Assembly: GCA_021775385.1 (NCBI GenBank) | Contig: JAJFHW010000214.1 | Span: 1-5,704, forward strand | DNA length: 5,704 nt | Origin: Hyphomicrobiales bacterium | GTDB taxonomy: Bacteria > Pseudomonadota > Alphaproteobacteria > Rhizobiales > HXMU1428-3 | Direction of reading: 5' to 3' | Part shown: positions 1-4,865 of the stretch, one piece after another | How positions within the stretch are numbered: the stretch's first letter is position 1 | Layout: each line of letters begins with the position of its first letter | Notes under the pieces: generated by a model | Seen by the model: the letters and a program-made list of their open reading frames with translations, nothing else | Database searches by the model: none | What the model was told of the DNA's origin: nothing | Position numbers and translations under genes: made by a program

Positions 1-1
1 T

Positions 2-328
2 AAGGGAAAAGACCTTGCCGCGCGTTATGGCGGCGAAGAATTCGCTATCATCCTCCCTCAAACCAATCTGGAAAACGCAGTCACGGTTGCAGAGCAAATC
101 CGCAAAGCAGTGATGAACAAAGAACTGATTAAAAAATCAACCGGTAAAAAGCTTGGCCGCGTAACCATGTCTCTTGGCATAGCTCAATTTACAAATGCAG
201 ATACCATTGAAAGTATTATCGCCCGCGCAGATAAATGTCTTTATGCGGCAAAACATGCAGGCAGAAACAACGTGCAAACTGAATTAAGTGAAACAAACTC
301 AGCTGCTGTTGATAATAACGCAGCTTAA
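2..328 (+). CDS. GGDEF-domain protein (probable diguanylate cyclase), C-terminal part only
   Basis: The reading frame is open from base 2 to the TAA at 326-328, giving 108 visible residues; the ATG at 110 is internal and the true start lies upstream of the window. The segment RYGGEEF (GGEEF codons at 29-43) is the active-site loop of GGDEF diguanylate cyclases, which make cyclic di-GMP from two GTP. Later family motifs follow in order: VTMSLGIA near the middle, then ADKCLYAAKHAGRNNV, the usual end of the domain. A tail of about 18 polar residues ending in NNAA closes the protein. The RxxD inhibitory-site position five residues before GGEEF reads KGKD, so the arginine is a lysine. Sensor or receiver domains expected at the N-terminus are not visible, so the input signal is unknown. 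The gene converges on sufA with a 27 bp gap and is probably unrelated to it in function. The domain call is firm; enzymatic activity is inferred from the intact loop. Confidence 0.9.
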   Translation, partial: KGKDLAARYGGEEFAIILPQTNLENAVTVAEQIRKAVMNKELIKKSTGKKLGRVTMSLGIAQFTNADTIESIIARADKCLYAAKHAGRNNVQTELSETNSAAVDNNAA

Positions 329-355
329 ATTAAATCGTTTTTCATTTTAATAAAT

Positions 356-757
356 CTAATTTCCAGCCTTAACAGAGGCTGAGTATTTCTCAGCCATTTC
401 CTCGGTAACAGGTGTAATCGCTACAGATTCCCCGCATCCACAAGCACTGGTTTGATTAGGATTATTAAACACAAATCCAGATGAAAGTTTACTCACTTCA
501 TAATCCATTTCAGTACCAAGCAGAAAAAGAATAGCTTTAGGATCAATCACAATTTTAACCCCCCGATCTTCAATCACATCACCACCGTCAGTGATAGCCT
601 CTGCATAATCAAGGGTATACTCCATGCCCGCACAGCCACCATTTTTCACACCAATCTTCAAACCAGCAATCGCTTTGTCAGAATTTTCTATAATTTCCTG
701 AACGCGATCGGCAGCAGCTTGCGTAACTGTCATGACTTTTGGTAACGGACGGCTCAT
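356..757 (-). CDS. sufA: SufA/IscA-like A-type Fe-S carrier protein (HesB/IscA family)
   Basis: 133 residues. A-type carriers bind an Fe-S cluster or iron through three conserved cysteines and hand clusters to apoproteins in the cytoplasm. All three are present: Cys42 in GGCAGMEY, and Cys106 and Cys108 in ACGCGES. The segment DPKAILFLLGTEMDY (residues 72-86) and SSGFVFNNPN (92-101) are also typical of the family. The ATG start is supported by a Shine-Dalgarno AAGGA at 765-769, seven bases upstream; the next Met is residue 9. It is the last gene of the suf operon, 110 bp after sufT, the largest spacer here, so it may be expressed differently from the genes before it. About 21 residues follow the last cysteine motif (ending SVKAGN), longer than in E. 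coli SufA, which stops shortly after it. The family is certain; SufA rather than IscA or ErpA is inferred from its place in the operon. Confidence 0.92.
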   Translation of the reverse strand: MSRPLPKVMTVTQAAADRVQEIIENSDKAIAGLKIGVKNGGCAGMEYTLDYAEAITDGGDVIEDRGVKIVIDPKAILFLLGTEMDYEVSKLSSGFVFNNPNQTSACGCGESVAITPVTEEMAEKYSASVKAGN

Positions 758-782
758 TTTTTATTCCTTTATTTTAAAACCA

Positions 783-879
783 CAAAATACAAAAGGTGTA
801 AGTGATCCAAAATCCTTAAAACATATTGCTAAGTTTCTCAAAATACATTTTTTGTTTAGTGCTAGTCTTAAAACATATT
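783..879. repeat. Degenerate tandem duplication covering the sufT end and the sufT-sufA spacer
   Basis: Three words occur twice in the same order. CAAAATACA is at 783-791 and 839-847. TGTAAGTG at 797-804 matches TGTTTAGTG at 853-861. The 13-mer CTTAAAACATATT is at 815-827 and 867-879. The offsets are 56, 56-57 and 52 bp, as expected for an old tandem duplication of about 55 bp with small indels. The right-hand copy of the 13-mer contains the sufT stop codon and its last two codons (Met-Phe-stop). The left-hand copy therefore looks like a fossil second gene end inside the spacer. The middle portions are poorly conserved, so chance similarity in AT-rich DNA cannot be excluded. No convincing terminator was seen in the 110 bp spacer (758-867). 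Confidence 0.45.
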
Positions 880-1347
880 CAAAGCAAAGCGTGCTTCTTC
901 AGACATCATACTCATATCCCAAGGAGGATCAAAGCTAAGCACCACCTTGGCCTTTTTAACACCCTCAACCCCAACAACAGCATTCACCACCCACTCTGGC
1001 ATCTCACCAGCTACAGGGCATCCAGGTGACGTCAGCGTCATTTCAACATGAACAGAGCGATCATTTTCAATATCTACTTTATAGATAAGACCTAACTCGT
1101 AAATATCAACGGGGATCTCAGGATCATAAACTGTTTTAATCGCAGCAGTAATATCGTTTTTAATGCGCTCAATCTCATCTTCAGGGATCGGCGGAAACTC
1201 CTCGAGAGAAGCTGCCGCTTCAACTTCCGACATATGTCCGCCTTCAGTCAGATCGCTGCCACTTGCATCACTTGTCTGAGAAGAACTCAAAGCCTGATTA
1301 GCCGCTTTCATCTCATCACGTTCATGATTTGAAGTTTCATCATTCAT
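868..1347 (-). CDS. sufT: SUF-system assembly protein SufT-like (DUF59/MIP18 family)
   Basis: 159 residues. The conserved DUF59 domain spans about residues 55-159: DPEIPVDIYELGLIY at 75-89, then LTSPGCPVAGEMP with the conserved Cys110, and a C-terminal PPWD..MMSEEAR segment typical of the alphaproteobacterial operon-linked form. Members assist maturation of Fe-S proteins; in Staphylococcus aureus SufT matters mainly when Fe-S demand is high. The biochemical role is less settled than for the other Suf proteins. Residues 1-50 are polar, Ser/Glu/Asp-rich and look disordered. The ATG at 1345-1347 has GAGGA at 1357-1361 nine bases upstream. An internal ATG (Met39, 1231-1233) has GAAGG at 1241-1245 seven bases upstream and would give a 121-residue protein that keeps the whole domain, so the start is uncertain. 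It lies between sufS (59 bp) and sufA (110 bp). The family is firm; the symbol rests on context. Confidence 0.9.
   Translation of the reverse strand: MNDETSNHERDEMKAANQALSSSQTSDASGSDLTEGGHMSEVEAAASLEEFPPIPEDEIERIKNDITAAIKTVYDPEIPVDIYELGLIYKVDIENDRSVHVEMTLTSPGCPVAGEMPEWVVNAVVGVEGVKKAKVVLSFDPPWDMSMMSEEARFALNMF
1231..1245 (-). promoter_or_regulatory. Possible internal Shine-Dalgarno and ATG within sufT
   Basis: Read on the minus strand, GAAGG (1241-1245) precedes an in-frame ATG (1231-1233) by seven bases, as good a spacing as that of the annotated start. Initiation here would remove the first 38 residues, which look disordered, and leave the DUF59 domain whole. It may be the true start or a second one; sequence alone does not decide. 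Confidence 0.4.
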
Positions 1348-1362
1348 ATTTAAAAATCCTCA

Positions 1363-1401
1363 AAATTGCATAGTTTTAAGGGAGTACCTCCCTCGCAATT
1401 T
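1363..1401 (-). promoter_or_regulatory. Nested inverted repeat in the sufS-sufT spacer, next to the sufT ribosome binding site
   Basis: An inner perfect stem (AGGGAG at 1379-1384 with CTCCCT at 1388-1393, three-base loop) sits inside an outer perfect stem (AAATTGC at 1363-1369 with GCAATTT at 1395-1401). On one side a single base separates the stems, on the other nine bases do. On the sufS-to-sufT transcript the structure starts five bases after the sufS stop codon and ends one base before the sufT Shine-Dalgarno (1357-1361). No U-run follows the inner stem, so it is not a standard terminator. It could affect sufT translation or mRNA processing. The repeat is seen directly; the function is inference. 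Confidence 0.5.
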
Positions 1402-1406
1402 AATAC

Positions 1407-2645
1407 TTAACCAAAAAAATCAGCGCACTTTTTAAGCCCGGTGACAAGTGCATCAATATCAGCTTTGTTATTATAAAGCGCTAAAGAAGCCCTGCAAGTT
1501 GACGTCACTTCAAAACGAGCCAGTAAAGGTTCTGCACAATGGGTACCAGCCCGAACGGCAATTCCAGAGCGATCAATAAGTGTGCTCACATCATGTGCAT
1601 GAACACCCTTTAACTCAAAAGAAAAGATGCCGCCTTTATTTTCAGCCGTACCAATCACTCGTAAAAAGTCTAACTCTCCAAGCTGCTCCGCTGCATAACT
1701 TGCAAGCTGATCTTCATGAAGTTTAATCGCATCACGACCAATCGATTGTACATAATCTATCGCAGCACCTAAACCAATCGCTTGCACAATCGGCGGCGTC
1801 CCAGCCTCAAAACGATGCGGCGGGTGACCATAAGTGATTGTCTCAGTTGAAACGCTATCAATCATCTCACCGCCCCCCATATAAGGAGACATTTTCTCAA
1901 GCAATTCCATCTTACCATACAAAATGCCAATACCCGAAGGGCCATAAAGCTTATGTCCAGTAAACACATAGAAATCAGCATCGAGGTCAACCACATCAAC
2001 GGGCATGTGAACAACCCCCTGACTGCCATCAACTAAAACTTTTATGCCCCGATCATGCGCAAGTTTAACAATTTTTTTAATCGGCACAACCGTACCAAGC
2101 ACATTAGACATCTGTGTAATGGCAATAAGTTTCGTCTTTGGTGTCAATAAAGCTTCAAACTCATCTAGAAGAAAATTTCCCTGATCATCAACAGGAGCCC
2201 ATTTTAAAACCGCTCCTTTACGTTCTCGCAAAAAATGCCAAGGCACAATGTTAGAATGATGCTCCATGATGGAAAGAACGATCTCATCCCCTTCACCAAT
2301 TTCATCAAGTCCAAGAGAGTTTGCCACCAAGTTAATCGCTTCGGTTGCATTCTTAGTAAAAATGATTTCGTTTTCAGAACCAGCATTAATAAATTTCTGA
2401 ACCTTACGACGCGCTTCTTCAAAATGCTCAGTTGCTGTATTACTTAAATAGTGTAGACCACGATGAACATTCGCATATTCAGCTGAATAAGCTTGTTCTA
2501 TAGCCTTTAAAACTGAAGTGGGTTTTTGGGCAGAAGCACCATTGTCTAAATAGACCAAAGGCTTGCCATAAACCTCTCTCGACAAAATCGGGAAATCTTG
2601 TCTTATAGCTTCAACATCAAACGCAGGGTTAGTTGTATCCAACAA
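1407..2645 (-). CDS. sufS: Cysteine desulfurase SufS (class V aminotransferase fold)
   Basis: 412 residues, the usual SufS length. It is a PLP-dependent enzyme that converts L-cysteine to L-alanine and holds the sulfur as a persulfide for cluster assembly on SufBCD. Visible motifs: YLDNGASAQKP (32-42); MEHHSNIVPW (127-136), whose histidine stacks on PLP; VDGSQG with Asp206 and Gln209; TGHKLYGP with the PLP-binding Lys232; RAGTHCAEPLL with the persulfide Cys370; and STCRASLALYN with Arg385 near the C-terminus. The short active-site loop around RAGTHC marks it as SufS-type (group II) rather than IscS/NifS. There is no ATG near the 5' end: an in-frame TGA lies just upstream (2652-2654), and the start must be one of two adjacent TTG codons (2643-2645 or 2640-2642). 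AAGGTGA at 2652-2658 supports this. It follows sufD by 73 bp, with a hairpin between them. No sufE or sufU activator gene is in the window. Confidence 0.96.
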   Translation of the reverse strand: MLDTTNPAFDVEAIRQDFPILSREVYGKPLVYLDNGASAQKPTSVLKAIEQAYSAEYANVHRGLHYLSNTATEHFEEARRKVQKFINAGSENEIIFTKNATEAINLVANSLGLDEIGEGDEIVLSIMEHHSNIVPWHFLRERKGAVLKWAPVDDQGNFLLDEFEALLTPKTKLIAITQMSNVLGTVVPIKKIVKLAHDRGIKVLVDGSQGVVHMPVDVVDLDADFYVFTGHKLYGPSGIGILYGKMELLEKMSPYMGGGEMIDSVSTETITYGHPPHRFEAGTPPIVQAIGLGAAIDYVQSIGRDAIKLHEDQLASYAAEQLGELDFLRVIGTAENKGGIFSFELKGVHAHDVSTLIDRSGIAVRAGTHCAEPLLARFEVTSTCRASLALYNNKADIDALVTGLKKCADFFG

Positions 2646-2651
2646 ATCAGT

Positions 2652-2658
2652 TCACCTT
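2652..2658 (-). promoter_or_regulatory. Strong Shine-Dalgarno that decides the TTG start of sufS
   Basis: AAGGTGA on the minus strand lies six bases before the first TTG and nine before the second. Its last three bases are the in-frame TGA that closes the sufS frame upstream. Since the first Met in the protein after this point is residue 127, inside the conserved domain, the TTG start is forced unless there is a sequence error. Confidence 0.75.
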
Positions 2659-2681
2659 ATTAAAAAACAAAATCAAATGTT

Positions 2682-2711
2682 AAAAGCTGAGGCTCAAAAA
2701 TGAACCTCAGC
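2682..2711 (-). terminator. Hairpin with short U-run between sufD and sufS (possible leaky terminator or 3'-end stabiliser)
   Basis: On the operon transcript an 11-bp stem forms between 2701-2711 and 2686-2696, with a four-base UUUU loop (2697-2700). Ten pairs are Watson-Crick. The pair 2693/2704 is G-U in the sense RNA but C-A in the antisense, so the stem is better on the suf transcript. It begins seven bases after the sufD stop and is followed by UUUU (2682-2685) and then a generally U-rich stretch. The U-run is short, and the downstream genes belong to the same pathway, so partial termination or protection of the sufBCD message from decay is more likely than a full stop. Confidence 0.5.
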
Positions 2712-2718
2712 ACAAATT

Positions 2719-4026
2719 TTAAGCTTTTTCATACCAAGCAATGGTACGCCCAATCACATAATCACGAAGAGTGTCATTCTCAATCAACTCAAGAGCTTCA
2801 CCAACAAATGCCTGGATAAGCAAAGCACGCGCATCAGCGTCAGCAATACCACGAGCTTTCAGATAGAATAATAATTCATCATCAATCTGACCAGTTGTAG
2901 CACCGTGCCCACAAAGCACATCATCAGCATAAATCTCAAGTTCCGGTTTAGAATCAAATTCACCAGAATCAGAAAGCAACAGAGCTTTGCTCATCATCAC
3001 GCCATCTGTTTTTTGAGCCCCAGGTTGTACAATAACTTTTCCTTGGAAAACAGCACGCCCTTCATCATCAAGCACGGTTTTAAATAGCTCACGGCTTTCA
3101 CAACTAAGACCAGCATGATCCATGACCAAAGTTAGATCCGCATGAGATTTACCGCTAAGCAAAGCAACACCAGAGATATCAGCTTTCGCTTCATCACCAT
3201 CATAACGAATTTCAACTTGGTTGCGCGTAACACCACCATCTAAAGTTGCTTGAAACAGATTATAGTCAGATCCCTTACCAAGCTTTCCGATAACATTAGA
3301 AAGATGAAGGCTTTCATTGTGGTCTTCATTAAATTTAACATGACGAACCTTAGCCCAGTCACCAACTAAAACCTCTGTCACAATATTGCTTTGAGAAGCC
3401 TGTCCATGCAGTGAAAGATGGCTCTCAATAAATTCAACATTTGCCCCGGCCCCAATATCAAAGAACAAACGACTAGCAATTGAACTTTCACCCGCAGTTG
3501 AGGAAACAAAAATCAAATGAATAGGTTTATTCACTTCGGCGCGCTCAGCAATTTTCAGAGCAGCCCCACCTTGCATCATAATCAAGTTTAAAGCCTGCAC
3601 AGCATCGCGCGGATTCTGTTGCACAGAACCAATAGGCTTCACCCAACTAACATCACCATCAAGTGCAGCCTTTAATGAAAGCACCTCAACATCATCACCA
3701 AGAGAAAGGTCAGATAGCTCCTCATTTAATTGCCCATCAACAAACACAAGGGCATACGTTGAAAGTTCAGCCAATTCAGCACCAAGGAGATCATTCAGTT
3801 GAGTCTTCGTCACCTCTCCCTGTTCAGCTGGTTTAAAAGCTACTTTCATAGCAGTTTTCAAATCAGTATATTTCCACTCTTCAACACGCCGATTAGGTAA
3901 GCCCAGCGCTTGAAATTCAGCACGGGCCGTCTTTTGCAAATCTTTCAACCAAGACGGGCCATCAAGCGGCGCCTCTTCGCTTAAAGAGATAAGGCCTGTT
4001 TCAGCCTCTGTTCTAACAAGTTCCAT
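2719..4026 (-). CDS. sufD: Fe-S cluster scaffold subunit SufD
   Basis: 435 residues, normal for SufD. It pairs with SufB and two SufC subunits in the SufBC2D scaffold, where it helps iron entry and cluster formation. The N-terminal motif LPNRRVEEWKYTDL (43-56) is characteristic. The C-terminal beta-helix core carries VIVQPGAQKTDG (331-342), SKPELEIYADDV (359-370), and then CGHGATTGQID with Cys372 and His374. By alignment with the E. coli protein these match Cys358 and His360, the histidine lying at the SufB-SufD interface where the cluster is thought to form. The closing segment LLFYLKARGI and RTIAWYE are also typical. The ATG at 4024-4026 has AAGGAG at 4034-4039, seven bases upstream, which overlaps the sufC stop, so translation is probably coupled to sufC (11 bp gap). 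Nothing in the sequence suggests damage. Confidence 0.96.
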   Translation of the reverse strand: MELVRTEAETGLISLSEEAPLDGPSWLKDLQKTARAEFQALGLPNRRVEEWKYTDLKTAMKVAFKPAEQGEVTKTQLNDLLGAELAELSTYALVFVDGQLNEELSDLSLGDDVEVLSLKAALDGDVSWVKPIGSVQQNPRDAVQALNLIMMQGGAALKIAERAEVNKPIHLIFVSSTAGESSIASRLFFDIGAGANVEFIESHLSLHGQASQSNIVTEVLVGDWAKVRHVKFNEDHNESLHLSNVIGKLGKGSDYNLFQATLDGGVTRNQVEIRYDGDEAKADISGVALLSGKSHADLTLVMDHAGLSCESRELFKTVLDDEGRAVFQGKVIVQPGAQKTDGVMMSKALLLSDSGEFDSKPELEIYADDVLCGHGATTGQIDDELLFYLKARGIADADARALLIQAFVGEALELIENDTLRDYVIGRTIAWYEKA

Positions 4027-4033
4027 AAAAACT

Positions 4034-4040
4034 CTCCTTA
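4034..4040 (-). promoter_or_regulatory. sufD ribosome binding site overlapping the sufC stop codon
   Basis: On the minus strand TAAGGAG contains the sufC TAA (4038-4040) and the sufD Shine-Dalgarno AAGGAG (4034-4039). The ATG follows after seven bases. Ribosomes finishing sufC end on the sufD ribosome binding site, an arrangement that commonly couples translation and would help match SufC and SufD amounts. Confidence 0.8.
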
Positions 4041-4787
4041 AGCCAACTCATCGTCATATTCAGCATAACCAGCTTCTTCAAGTTCAAGAGCCAGTTCTTT
4101 ACCGCCAGTGCGTGCAATCTTACCGTCAGACATCACGTGCACTTTATCTGGTACAATATAGTTCAACAGGCGCTGATAGTGAGTGATAACAAGCATCGAG
4201 CGTGTCTCTGAGCGAAGTGCGTTAACACCTTCAGAAACAATACGTAGCGCATCAATATCCAAGCCACTGTCTGTTTCATCCAAAATACACATACCAGGAT
4301 CAAGCAAAGCCATTTGCAAAATTTCCATGCGCTTCTTTTCGCCACCAGAAAAACCAACGTTCAAGCCCCGCTTCAACATCTCAGGCTTTACACCCAGATC
4401 TTTCGCTTTCGCTTGGATCAGTTTCATCATATCAGGAATAGACAGCTCTTCTTGATCACGCTCTTTACGAACTGCATTAATAGCAGTGCGCAAAAATGTC
4501 ATAGTCGCAACACCAGGAATTTCAATAGGGTATTGAAACGCAAGAAATAAACCAGCAGCAACACGCTCAGCAGGGTCCATTTCTAAAATGCTTTCGCCAT
4601 TATAAAGAATATCACCTTTAGTGATGTCATATTCATCCTTACCCGCAATCACATAAGAAAGCGTCGACTTACCAGAACCGTTTGGCCCCATAATCGCATG
4701 AACTTCACCATCAGGTATAACCAGATCAATACCATTTAGAATTGGTTGACCTTCAACTTCTACATGTAAATTTTTAATTTCTAACAT
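4038..4787 (-). CDS. sufC: Fe-S cluster assembly ATPase SufC (ABC-type)
   Basis: 249 residues, the usual SufC size. It is a soluble ABC ATPase without a membrane partner; two copies bind SufB and SufD, and ATP-driven dimerisation opens the scaffold for cluster assembly. All nucleotide-binding motifs are present in order: Walker A GPNGSGKST (34-42, Lys40), Q-loop Gln85 in LAFQYP, signature FSGGEKKRME (146-154), Walker B CILDETDSGLD with catalytic Glu171, and the switch histidine His203 in VITHYQRLL. The ETDSGLDIDAL wording after Walker B is diagnostic for SufC among ABC proteins. The ATG at 4785-4787 has only a weak GGA (4797-4799) nine bases upstream, weaker than the ribosome binding sites of the other suf genes here. 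It lies 78 bp after sufB and 11 bp before sufD. Confidence 0.97.
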   Translation of the reverse strand: MLEIKNLHVEVEGQPILNGIDLVIPDGEVHAIMGPNGSGKSTLSYVIAGKDEYDITKGDILYNGESILEMDPAERVAAGLFLAFQYPIEIPGVATMTFLRTAINAVRKERDQEELSIPDMMKLIQAKAKDLGVKPEMLKRGLNVGFSGGEKKRMEILQMALLDPGMCILDETDSGLDIDALRIVSEGVNALRSETRSMLVITHYQRLLNYIVPDKVHVMSDGKIARTGGKELALELEEAGYAEYDDELA

Positions 4788-4815
4788 AAATCTATGTCCG
4801 TCTACTATCTGTTTT

Positions 4816-4830
4816 TCCAGCTAAGCTGGA
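4816..4830. repeat. Short perfect inverted repeat in the sufB-sufC spacer
   Basis: TCCAGC (4816-4821) and GCTGGA (4825-4830) are separated by TAA, giving a 6-bp hairpin with a three-base loop in either RNA. On the suf transcript it is followed by AAAAAC, not U residues, so it is not a terminator. It lies 28 bases before the sufC ATG, upstream of its weak Shine-Dalgarno. The remainder of the 78 bp spacer (4788-4865) shows nothing else recognisable. It could be an RNA structure, a protein-binding palindrome, or chance. Confidence 0.4.
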
Positions 4831-4865
4831 CTAATAATTTAACTTTTATGAAACGCTAATCAGCT

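Noticed and set aside
329..351. ATTAAA and TTTAAT arms around a T-rich loop between the GGDEF gene and sufA, as a possible terminator
   Set aside because: The stem is six A-T pairs with an 11-base loop and no GC core, so it would be unstable; such pairs are expected by chance in AT-rich DNA.
770..815. A possible sigma-70-like promoter for sufA (TTGGAT and TATTTT on the minus strand)
   Set aside because: The spacing is only 15 bases and the match is poor; similar AT-rich words are everywhere in this spacer.
732..1029. Open plus-strand frames across the start of sufA, the spacer and the end of sufT
   Set aside because: They lie mostly antisense to well-supported genes, lack recognisable domains, and their translations look like low-complexity reverse reads of those genes.
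2204..2447. Open frames on both strands inside sufS
   Set aside because: They overlap the conserved PLP-enzyme coding sequence and have no independent ribosome binding site or domain.
4163..4550. Open frames on both strands inside sufC
   Set aside because: They overlap the ABC signature and Walker B coding region of sufC and show no protein-family features.
4816..4830. The sufB-sufC palindrome as an iron-regulator operator (Irr, Fur or IscR type)
   Set aside because: Its sequence does not resemble the ICE box, Fur box or IscR site consensus as I know them, and it lies inside the operon, not at a promoter.
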